From an uncultured Hyphomicrobiales bacterium (GTDB lineage: Bacteria > Pseudomonadota > Alphaproteobacteria > Rhizobiales > Xanthobacteraceae): a stretch of 33,295 nucleotides of DNA. The DNA lies in contig CAISIV010000211.1 in the NCBI GenBank assembly GCA_903885555.1, positions 1 through 33,295 on the forward strand. The letters run 5' to 3'. This document shows, piece after piece, positions 26,546 through 33,295 of this stretch. Each line of letters starts with the position of its first letter. Position 1 is the first letter of the stretch. The translations under genes and the position numbers were made by a program. The notes below the pieces were generated by a model. It was not told where the DNA came from, did no database searches, and was given only the letters and a program-made list of their open reading frames with translations.

Positions 26546-27259
26546 ATGAATGCGACCAAGCGCATCGTATCGTCGCCCGCGTTCCAGGGCGCCGTCGGCA
26601 CGCTGGCGGCGTGGTATCTCAAGCTGGTCTGGCACACCAACAAGGCGACCCGCGAGCCGGCGAACATCTATGACTGGGTGCAGACGCCCGTCATCATCGC
26701 GATGTGGCACGGCCAGCATTTCATGGCGCCGTTCATCAAGCCGAAGTTCGACAGCGAAAAATTCCGCGCCAAGGTTTTGATCTCCAAGCACCGCGACGGC
26801 GAAATCAACGCCATTGCCGCAGAACGGCTCGGCATCGGCACCATCCGCGGCTCCGGCGCACACAACGGCGAGTTCCACCGCAAGGGCGGCGCTACCGCCT
26901 TCACCGAAATGCTGGCGGCGCTCGAGCAGGGCATCAATATCGCAATCACCGCCGACGTACCGAAGATCTCGCGTGTCGCCGGCATGGGCGTGGTCAAGCT
27001 GGCTCAGCTTTCCGGCCGGCCGATCTATCCGGCGGCGATGGCGACCAGCCGCCGCATCCAGCTCAACAACTGGGACCGCAGCTCCATCAATCTGCCGTTC
27101 GGCCGCATCGCGCTCAAAGCAGGCAATCCGATCTTTGTGCCGCGCGACGCCGACAAGCCCGCCTTGGAAACCTACCGGCAACTGGTCGAGAGCGAACTCA
27201 ATCTTGCCACCGCGCGCGCCTACGACATCGTCGACCGCACCGGGAGCGCCGCTTCGTGA
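26546..27259 (+). CDS. DUF374 lysophospholipid acyltransferase-like protein
   Basis: A 237-aa protein of the DUF374 branch of the LPLAT superfamily, thought to transfer acyl groups in lipid A or phospholipid metabolism. MWHGQHFMAPF (residues 53-63) contains the His equivalent to the acyltransferase H-x4-D region. KVLISKHRDGEINAIAAERLGIGTIRGSG and ITADVPKISRVAGMGVVKLAQLSGRPIYP follow as in the family. The ATG at 26546 is used; an in-frame TTG at 26525 adds RRRRPR-type residues and lacks support. The stop overlaps the GTG of waaA, so the two are coupled. Placement next to waaA and lpxK points to an outer-membrane lipid role. Confidence 0.88.
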   Translation: MNATKRIVSSPAFQGAVGTLAAWYLKLVWHTNKATREPANIYDWVQTPVIIAMWHGQHFMAPFIKPKFDSEKFRAKVLISKHRDGEINAIAAERLGIGTIRGSGAHNGEFHRKGGATAFTEMLAALEQGINIAITADVPKISRVAGMGVVKLAQLSGRPIYPAAMATSRRIQLNNWDRSSINLPFGRIALKAGNPIFVPRDADKPALETYRQLVESELNLATARAYDIVDRTGSAAS

Positions 27260-28560
27260 GCGACCGACTCACCATACCGTTGCGTCTGTACCGGCTGATC
27301 TCGGCCACAGCGATGCCGCTCGTGCCGCTGCTGCTGTCGCGCCGGCTCAAGCGCGGCAAGGAAACGCGGGCGCGGTTGTCCGAGCGGCGCGGCGAAGCCG
27401 GATTCGAGCGGCCCGATGGCGCGTTGATCTGGCTGCATGCGGCGAGCGTCGGCGAACTGGCCAGCGTGCTGCCACTGATCGAGCGCATCAATTCGCGCGG
27501 CGTCAACGTGCTGGTGACGACCGGCACCGTCACCTCGAGCGGATTGGCGCAGCAGCGGCTGCCGCGCGGCGTCATCCATCAGTTCGTGCCGGTCGACATT
27601 CCGCATTACGTGCGCCGGTTCCTGCGGCACTGGCAGCCCGACCTGGCGCTGTTCGTGGAATCCGATCTGTGGCCGAACATCATGATCGAAACGTCGCAAC
27701 GCGGCGTACCGATGATCCTGATCAATGCCCGGCTGTCGGAAAATTCCTATCAGCGCTGGCGCTATCTGCCGCGCAGCATTGCCAATCTTCTCAAGCGTCT
27801 CGACTTGTGCCTCGCCGGCACGCCGGGCGACGCCATGCGGCTCTCTGATCTCGGCGCGCCGCGCGTCATTACGACCGGCAATCTGAAACTCGATGTGCCG
27901 GCGCCGTCGGCCGATCCGGCCAGGCTCGCGCAATTGAGGGACGCGATCGCGGGCCGTCCGGTGATCGCCGCGGCTTCGACGCATGCCGGAGAAGAAAGCA
28001 TCGTGATCGAAGCGCATCAGCGTCTGCGGCTGAACTTCCCGGATTTGCTGACGCTGATCGCGCCGCGCCATCCCGAGCGCGGACCCGGCGTCGCCGAAAT
28101 CGCCGCCGCGGCAGGCTTGAAGGTTCGCCTGCGGTCACGCGGCGAATTGCCGGACAAGACGACGGCGGTCTATGTCGCCGACACCATGGGAGAACTCGGC
28201 ATCGTCTATCGCGTCGCACCGGTCGTGTTTGTGGGCGGCTCGCTGGTGCGCCACGGCGGACAGAACCCGATCGAAGCCGCCAAGCTCGGCTCGGCCATTC
28301 TGCACGGCCCGCACGTCTGGAATTTCGCCGAGATCTATACGGCGCTCGATGAAGCCCATGGCGCCGAGCCCGTGCTCGACGCCAACCGCCTCACCGCCTG
28401 TTTTGGCGCATGGCTCGGCAATCCGGAAGCCGGCGCCCATGTCGCGACGATCGCCAAGAGCACCGTGGACGCGCTGGGCGGCGGACTTGAGCGCACGCTG
28501 CACTCGCTCGATCCTTATCTGATGCAACTGCAATTACGCCAGCGGGCTTACAATGCGTGA
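27256..28560 (+). CDS. waaA: 3-deoxy-D-manno-octulosonic acid (Kdo) transferase
   Basis: A 434-aa glycosyltransferase that adds Kdo from CMP-Kdo to the lipid A precursor at the inner face of the cytoplasmic membrane. An N-terminal hydrophobic anchor (about 10-28) is followed by WLHAASVGE (59-67), whose glutamate matches the catalytic base of characterised WaaA. ESDLWPNIMIE, INARLSENSY, STHAGEE, APRHPERGP, VADTMGELGIVYRVAPVVFVGGSL and GGQNPIEAAKLG then follow in the usual order. The start is GTG at 27256 within the preceding stop (GTGA). The 3' end overlaps lpxK by 8 bases. Confidence 0.96.
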   Translation: MSDRLTIPLRLYRLISATAMPLVPLLLSRRLKRGKETRARLSERRGEAGFERPDGALIWLHAASVGELASVLPLIERINSRGVNVLVTTGTVTSSGLAQQRLPRGVIHQFVPVDIPHYVRRFLRHWQPDLALFVESDLWPNIMIETSQRGVPMILINARLSENSYQRWRYLPRSIANLLKRLDLCLAGTPGDAMRLSDLGAPRVITTGNLKLDVPAPSADPARLAQLRDAIAGRPVIAAASTHAGEESIVIEAHQRLRLNFPDLLTLIAPRHPERGPGVAEIAAAAGLKVRLRSRGELPDKTTAVYVADTMGELGIVYRVAPVVFVGGSLVRHGGQNPIEAAKLGSAILHGPHVWNFAEIYTALDEAHGAEPVLDANRLTACFGAWLGNPEAGAHVATIAKSTVDALGGGLERTLHSLDPYLMQLQLRQRAYNA

Positions 28561-29545
28561 TCCGGCATTCTGGTGGCGGGATGGTTCGCTGGCGGCAACG
28601 CTGCTGGCGCCATTCGCCACCGGCTACGGCGTAATCGCGGCGCAGCGCATGGCGCAGACCGGCGCGGGCGCCGGGGTGCCGGTGATCTGCGTCGGCAATT
28701 TCACGCTCGGCGGCGCCGGCAAGACGCCGACCGTGATGATGCTGGCCAAGATGCTGCAAGCCGCGGGCGAGAAGCCCTGCTGCCTGAGCCGTGGCTATGG
28801 CGGTAGCGAAGCCGGTCCTAAGCTTGTCGATGTTCAGGCCGACACCGCCGCACAGGTCGGTGACGAGGCACTGCTGCTGGCGCGTGTGGCGCCGACCATC
28901 GTATCGCGCGATCGTGTCGCGGGTGCCAAAGCCGTCAGCGGCGCCAGCGTCATCGTCATGGATGACGGCTTGCAGAACGGATCGCTCGCCAAGGATTTCA
29001 CGCTTGCCGTGGTCGACGGCCGGCGCGGCATCGGTAACGGCAAGGTCTTTCCCGCAGGCCCATTGCGCGCACCGCTCCTGGCGCAGCTGGCGCGCACCGA
29101 TGCGCTGCTGGTGATCGGCGACGGCAAGAATGTGCAAGGCCCACTGGCCGCCGCAGGCTCGCGTCCGGTGTTTCACGGCCGTCTGGTGCCCGACCCCGCC
29201 GCGCTGGCGGCGCTCAAGAGCCGTAACGTCTTTGCCTTTGCCGGCATCGGCGACCCGGAAAAATTTTTCGACACACTGACGCAGGCCGGTATCGCGGTGA
29301 CGCAGCGCAAGGCCTTTGCCGATCATCACTGCTTTACCGGCGAAGAAGCCGCCGAGCTGGAAATGCAGGCCGAGCACGAGGGACTGACGCTGCTGAGCAC
29401 GGAAAAGGATCACGCCCGCATGATGGGCGATCCGGTGCTGGCGGCGCTGGCAGCGCGGACGCAGGTCCTGCCGGTGACGCTGGTGGTGGATGAAGCCGAC
29501 GCATTGCGCGCGCTGGTGCTAGGGAAAATCCGCAAGCCAGCCTAG
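28553..29545 (+). CDS. lpxK: Tetraacyldisaccharide 4'-kinase
   Basis: A 330-aa membrane-associated kinase that phosphorylates the lipid A disaccharide at the 4' position using ATP. The Walker A motif GGAGKT lies in VGNFTLGGAGKTPT (48-60), after an amphipathic N-terminal segment (WWRDGSLAATLLAPFATGYG). CLSRGYGG, GDEALLLAR, VIVMDDGLQN and FPAGPLRAP are further LpxK signatures. The ATG at 28553 lies inside the end of waaA. This order (waaA-lpxK-DUF2093) is the alphaproteobacterial one. Confidence 0.97.
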   Translation: MRDPAFWWRDGSLAATLLAPFATGYGVIAAQRMAQTGAGAGVPVICVGNFTLGGAGKTPTVMMLAKMLQAAGEKPCCLSRGYGGSEAGPKLVDVQADTAAQVGDEALLLARVAPTIVSRDRVAGAKAVSGASVIVMDDGLQNGSLAKDFTLAVVDGRRGIGNGKVFPAGPLRAPLLAQLARTDALLVIGDGKNVQGPLAAAGSRPVFHGRLVPDPAALAALKSRNVFAFAGIGDPEKFFDTLTQAGIAVTQRKAFADHHCFTGEEAAELEMQAEHEGLTLLSTEKDHARMMGDPVLAALAARTQVLPVTLVVDEADALRALVLGKIRKPA

Positions 29546-29549
29546 CGGC

Positions 29550-29774
29550 CTACTTCCCGGCCTTTTCCTTCACCCGCTGCAAGACGACCTCCGGCGAGGC
29601 ATAGGCCTCCTGCAGGTCGACGCTCCAGTATTTGAGTTCTTCGAGCGGGATCGGCACGCCGGTGACGGCGCAGCGCACGAAAGCGCCGGGGCGGGCCACG
29701 CGAAAATCGCCGTCCAGATATTTGACCTCGGCTTCGCCATTCATCGGCGACGAGCGGTCGTAGCGATTGAGCAA
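29550..29774 (-). CDS. DUF2093 protein
   Basis: A 74-aa protein with the DUF2093 core AEVKYLDGDFRVARPGAFVRCAVTGVPIPLEELKYWSVDLQEAYASPEVVLQRV. A TTG start at 29774 is preferred over the ATG at 29744: it gives the N-terminus LNRYDRSSPMNGE, which resembles other family members, and has GGAG 8 bases upstream. The gene converges on lpxK with a 4-bp gap. It is a small soluble protein found beside lpxK in many alphaproteobacteria. The function is unknown, and the single CAVTG Cys alone does not make a metal site. Confidence 0.85.
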   Translation of the reverse strand: MLNRYDRSSPMNGEAEVKYLDGDFRVARPGAFVRCAVTGVPIPLEELKYWSVDLQEAYASPEVVLQRVKEKAGK

Positions 29775-29927
29775 AGCGAAGTCTCCGTGGTCGGCCAGCG
29801 CGGCTTGCCAAGTAAAGATAGTCGTTCGGGCCGCAAAACGGAACCCCAGAACCAGGGTCAAGGATCGCGGTTCATGTCACGTTCATGCCGGCCGGGGCTA
29901 TTTATCGTGGAACCCGGAGCCTTTCCG

Positions 29928-30764
29928 ATGCGGATTTTGCTCAAGACGATTGCCGCCGCGGCTTTGCTGGCCATGGGCGCCTTTTCGGCTGTCGCGCAGA
30001 CGGCCGAGCGCGTCGAGGTGCTGTCGGGTGACGTCAAACTCCGCGCCATGTTGTACCGCCCGGCCGGACCGGGCCCGTTTCCGGCGGTGGTGGCCTTGCA
30101 TACCTGCGACGGTCTCGGCGACGGCGAAGGCATCGACGAGCGCTACAAGGAATGGGGCGAGCACCTGGCAAAGGCCGGTTTTGCCGTGCTGTTTCCCGAC
30201 AGTTTCGGCTCGCGCGGCGTATCTGCGCAATGCGGCCAGCGGCAGCGCCCGGTGCGGGCCTCGCGCACGCGGATCAACGATGCCTACGCCGCCCGCCAGT
30301 GGCTGCAGACGCAGCCCTGGGCGATCCCCGACCGGGTGTCGCTGCTCGGCTGGTCGCATGGCGGGACCACGGCGCTATGGACTATCCGCCGCCGTACCGG
30401 TGGCGACCAGAACAAGACACCGGACTTCCGCTCGGCGGTGGCGCTGTATCCGAACTGCCAGCGCGCCGGATCGCTGGCCTGGAGTGCCCGCGTACCCACA
30501 CTGATCCTGATCGGCCGCGCCGACGACTGGACCGCGGCTTCGGCCTGCGAACAGATGATCGCCGGTGCGCGCGGCCGCAGCGCCGGCACGCAGATCGCGG
30601 TCTATCCGGGCGCGATGCATGACTTCGATCGCAAGGATCTCGCGCCGCAGGAACGCAGCGGGCTTGCCAATACCGCGAGCCCGAACGGCCGCGTGCACAT
30701 CGGCACCAATGCGGCGGCCCGCGCCGACGCCTTCAAACGCGTGCCGGAGTGGTTCGCGCGGTAG
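29928..30764 (+). CDS. Secreted dienelactone hydrolase-like alpha/beta hydrolase
   Basis: A 278-aa protein with a Sec signal peptide (RILLKTIAAAALLAMGAFSAVA). The mature domain has the dienelactone hydrolase layout: GDVKLRAMLYRPAGPGPFPAVVALH, then DSFGSRGVS, the nucleophile elbow LLGWSHGG with Ser143, an acidic residue at RADD (199-200) and His231 in MHDFD. Classical dienelactone hydrolases use cysteine as nucleophile, so the serine and the export signal set this one apart and make the substrate uncertain. The ATG at 29928 has GGAG 8 bases upstream. It converges on xseA with a 3-bp gap. Confidence 0.88.
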   Translation: MRILLKTIAAAALLAMGAFSAVAQTAERVEVLSGDVKLRAMLYRPAGPGPFPAVVALHTCDGLGDGEGIDERYKEWGEHLAKAGFAVLFPDSFGSRGVSAQCGQRQRPVRASRTRINDAYAARQWLQTQPWAIPDRVSLLGWSHGGTTALWTIRRRTGGDQNKTPDFRSAVALYPNCQRAGSLAWSARVPTLILIGRADDWTAASACEQMIAGARGRSAGTQIAVYPGAMHDFDRKDLAPQERSGLANTASPNGRVHIGTNAAARADAFKRVPEWFAR

Positions 30765-30767
30765 AGA

Positions 30768-32309
30768 TCAGTCGAAGAGGCCACCCTGCCCGCCGGAGCC
30801 TTCGCTACGCGGGCGAGGCTTTGCGGCAGGTTTGGTCACCGCCGATTTTGGCGCGATGGGCGATGACGGTGTCGCGGCGCCATCGGCGACAGCAGAAACG
30901 CGGCCGTCGGCAAATTCGATGTCGAGACGCATGCCGCTGCTAACCGCCGCGACCGAGCGCAACGGAAGACCGTCGCCGTTACGCACCAGCGCAAAGCCGC
31001 GCTTGAGCACTTCGCGATAGGAGAATGCCGTCAGCAATTGCGTCGCGCGTTCCAGGCGCGCGCCGCGCTGTTCGAGCAAGGCCCGCACCGATCGCTGCGA
31101 CCGCTCGCCGAAAGCCACAACGCGTTCGCGCGCGCGTTCGATCCGCACGCGATGCGCCTGCGCGTTGGCGGCGAGACCGGAGGTCAGACGGCGATTCAAA
31201 TTATCGTAGCGTTCGCGGCGGCGTTCGACATTGGTCCGCAACAGTTGCGGCGCCAGCCGTCCGGCGATCGCGGAATATTGCCGGTGATGGATTTGCGCAT
31301 TCGCCGTCAGCGCGCGCGGCAGCCGCTCGGCCAATGTGTCGAGCTGCTGGCGCGGACCGGCGAGGATGTCGCGCGGCAACGCGCGCGACAGCATCGCCAA
31401 TTCCTTGCGGCGCTGGTCGAGCCCGCGCGCCCAGCAGGCGAGACGGCGGGCCGACAGCGCGACGATTCGCTCCAGCAATTCGCTGCGCACCGGCACCGCC
31501 ATTTCGGCGGCGGCGGTCGGCGTCGGCGCGCGGCGGTCGGAGGCAAAATCGATCAGCGTGACGTCGGTCTCGTGGCCGACCGCCGAGATCAGCGGGATCA
31601 TGCTGTCGGCCGCGGCGCGCACCACGATTTCTTCGTTGAACGACCACAGGTCTTCGAGCGAGCCGCCGCCGCGCGCGACGATGATCAGATCGGGCCGCGG
31701 CAGCGCGCCGCCCTCGGGCAGCGCGTTGAAGCCGGCAATGGCATTGGCGACTTCGCGCGCCGACTGCTCGCCCTGGACGCGCACCGGCCACACCAGCACG
31801 CGGCGCGGAAAGCGGTCGGCGAGACGATGCAGGATGTCGCGGATCACCGCGCCGGTCGGCGAGGTGACGACGCCGATCACATCCGGCAGGAACGGAATGA
31901 GCTGCTTGCGCGCTTCGTCGAACAGGCCTTCGGCGGCGAGCTTCTTCTTGCGCTCCTCGAGTTGCTTGAGCAGCGCGCCGACGCCGGCCGGCTCCAGCGT
32001 GTCGATGACCAGCTGGTATTTGGACGAGCCGGGAAACGTCGTGAGCTTGCCGGTGACGATGACGTCGAGGCCCTCTTCGGGCTTGACCCGCATGCGGCCC
32101 CAGACGCCCTTCCAGATGACGCCCTCGAGCACTGCCTTCTCGTCCTTGAGGCGGAAATAGCAGTGGCCGGACGGCGACGGCCCTTTGAAGCCCGACACTT
32201 CGCCGCGCACCCGCACATAACCGTAAGCGTCCTCGACGGTGCGCTTGAGCGCCGCCGACAGCTCGGAAACCGACCATTCCACAACGTTTTTAGCGGCAGC
32301 TTCCGTCAT
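30768..32309 (-). CDS. xseA: Exodeoxyribonuclease VII large subunit
   Basis: A 513-aa nuclease subunit that, with XseB, degrades single-stranded DNA to short oligonucleotides. The N-terminal OB-fold carries [44 protein letters not shown]. The catalytic domain has [46 protein letters not shown] and [29 protein letters not shown] long Arg-rich coiled coil follows, then [13 protein letters not shown]. The ATG at 32309 matches the family N-terminus; upstream in-frame ATGs at 32342 and 32378 have poor ribosome sites. The C-terminal Pro/Lys/Gly tail ends GGLFD. It is divergent from purD. Confidence 0.96.
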   Translation of the reverse strand: MTEAAAKNVVEWSVSELSAALKRTVEDAYGYVRVRGEVSGFKGPSPSGHCYFRLKDEKAVLEGVIWKGVWGRMRVKPEEGLDVIVTGKLTTFPGSSKYQLVIDTLEPAGVGALLKQLEERKKKLAAEGLFDEARKQLIPFLPDVIGVVTSPTGAVIRDILHRLADRFPRRVLVWPVRVQGEQSAREVANAIAGFNALPEGGALPRPDLIIVARGGGSLEDLWSFNEEIVVRAAADSMIPLISAVGHETDVTLIDFASDRRAPTPTAAAEMAVPVRSELLERIVALSARRLACWARGLDQRRKELAMLSRALPRDILAGPRQQLDTLAERLPRALTANAQIHHRQYSAIAGRLAPQLLRTNVERRRERYDNLNRRLTSGLAANAQAHRVRIERARERVVAFGERSQRSVRALLEQRGARLERATQLLTAFSYREVLKRGFALVRNGDGLPLRSVAAVSSGMRLDIEFADGRVSAVADGAATPSSPIAPKSAVTKPAAKPRPRSEGSGGQGGLFD

Positions 32310-32389
32310 TAGGTCCGAATCTCTTGCGGGGGTGGGCGTCATGGTACACAAAAACGGCAGTTCATTGACTATCAGCAAAGGCCAGCCGT
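32310..32389. promoter_or_regulatory. Divergent xseA/purD promoter region
   Basis: An 80-bp gap between divergent starts, somewhat AT-richer than its surroundings around 32345-32380. It should hold both promoters. No clear consensus pair or riboswitch was recognised; in particular there is no long leader before purD. Confidence 0.35.
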
Positions 32390-33295
32390 TTGAACATCCT
32401 GATCCTCGGTTCCGGCGGCCGCGAGCACGCGTTGGCCTGGAAAATGGCGGCGAGCCCGCTGGCCGACAAACTCTATTGCGCGCCCGGCAATGCCGGCATC
32501 GCCAAGGAAGCCGAATGCGTCGCGATCGATGTCGCGGACCATGCGGCGGTGATCGGTTTCTGCAAGACAGCCAAGATTGACCTCGTTGTGGTCGGTCCGG
32601 AAGTGCCGCTCTGCGTCGGCATCGTCGACGATCTGGAAAAAGCCGGCATCAAGGCCTTCGGCCCGAGCAAATGGGCGGCGCGGCTCGAAGGCTCCAAGGG
32701 CTTCACCAAGGATCTCTGTAAAGCCAACAAGATTCCGACCGCCGCCTATGAGCGTTTCAAGGGGGGCGCCGCGGCGAAAGAATACGTGCGCAAGCACGGT
32801 GCGCCGATCGTGGTGAAGGCCGACGGGCTTGCCGCCGGCAAGGGCGTCGTTGTTGCATCGACCGTCGCAGAAGCTGAAGCCGCGATCGACATGATGTTCG
32901 ACGGCGGACTTGGCACGCCCGCGTGGGAAATCGTCATCGAGGATTGTCTGGTCGGCGAAGAAGCCTCGTTCTTCGCGCTATGCGATGGCGACACCGCGAT
33001 AGCACTGGCCTCGGCACAGGATCACAAGCGCGTCGGCGACGGCGACAAGGGACCTAATACCGGCGGCATGGGCGCCTACTCGCCGGCCCCGATCATGACG
33101 CCCGAAATGAACCAGCGCGTGATGGACGAGATCATTCATCCGACCGTGCGCGCCATGAAGGCGATGGGCGCGCCGTTCAAGGGCGTGCTGTTCGCCGGCC
33201 TGATGATCACCAAAGATGGTCCGCAGCTCATCGAATACAACGTCCGCTTCGGCGATCCCGAAACGCAGGTGCTGATGCTGCGGCTGATGTCGGAC
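32390..33295 (+). CDS. purD: Phosphoribosylamine-glycine ligase (3' end beyond window)
   Basis: First 302 residues of the ATP-grasp enzyme that joins glycine to phosphoribosylamine, the second step of purine synthesis. The frame starts at TTG 32390, with AAAGG about 8 bases upstream, and reads [19 protein letters not shown], then [57 protein letters not shown] and [14 protein letters not shown]. These are PurD signatures in the right order. Full-length proteins have about 420-430 residues, so roughly 120 codons lie outside. No in-frame stop occurs before the window edge. Confidence 0.96.
   Translation, partial: MNILILGSGGREHALAWKMAASPLADKLYCAPGNAGIAKEAECVAIDVADHAAVIGFCKTAKIDLVVVGPEVPLCVGIVDDLEKAGIKAFGPSKWAARLEGSKGFTKDLCKANKIPTAAYERFKGGAAAKEYVRKHGAPIVVKADGLAAGKGVVVASTVAEAEAAIDMMFDGGLGTPAWEIVIEDCLVGEEASFFALCDGDTAIALASAQDHKRVGDGDKGPNTGGMGAYSPAPIMTPEMNQRVMDEIIHPTVRAMKAMGAPFKGVLFAGLMITKDGPQLIEYNVRFGDPETQVLMLRLMSD

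Overview
The window is chromosomal DNA of a GC-rich alphaproteobacterium of the order Rhizobiales, most likely near Bradyrhizobiaceae/Xanthobacteraceae. This rests on the cluster pmbA - cysQ-like - DUF4170 - DUF374 - waaA - lpxK - DUF2093, on DUF3309 and DUF6101 proteins, on a promoter matching the alphaproteobacterial general-stress sigma factor EcfG, and on a short intergenic palindrome (AGCATGATC...GATCATGCT) that I recall as widespread in these genomes. The species cannot be named from the sequence alone.

Layout. 1-about 245: 3' part of the RNase P RNA gene, cut by the window edge. 295-3108 (minus): three tripartite-tricarboxylate (Bug/TctC-type) solute receptors, of which the last two are a tandem pair without any signal peptide. 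3222-5795 (minus): a triple-PAS GGDEF-EAL c-di-GMP enzyme. 6259-6423 (plus): a 54-aa DUF3309 membrane peptide with a GGAAC-N16-CGTT promoter and a strong terminator. 6476-7972 (minus): an unrecognised five-helix membrane protein. 8048-14027 (minus): a TRAP transporter operon with two paralogous DctP receptors, one at each end, preceded by two Tat-exported Bug receptors. 14154-17792 (plus): a fused hydantoinase A/B (5-oxoprolinase-like) enzyme, divergent from the receptors. 17840-19323: a lipoprotein and a small secreted protein of unknown function, separated by about 440 bases with several small hairpins. 19357-22226 (minus): an EmrAB-type efflux pump divergent from its probable TetR repressor (22425-23060), with two near-identical palindromic operators around a sigma70-like promoter. 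23107-23676 (minus): DUF6101. 23970-29545 (plus): the pmbA to lpxK Kdo/lipid A cluster, closed by convergent DUF2093. 29928-30764 (plus): a secreted dienelactone-hydrolase-like protein. 30768-32309 (minus): xseA. 32390 to the end (plus): purD, cut by the window edge.

How the parts fit. The left half is an uptake and catabolism island: seven solute receptors (five Bug, two DctP) but only one pair of permease subunits (DctQ/DctM) and no TctA/TctB, plus one amide-ring-opening enzyme. The right half is mainly core envelope, nucleotide and DNA-maintenance functions plus a drug-efflux module. No CRISPR array, transposase, phage or recognisable defence system was seen. The most unusual items are the leaderless Bug tandem, the receptor-rich/permease-poor arrangement, and the DUF3309 control region, which combines an EcfG promoter with twin 12-bp palindromes exactly 120 bp apart.
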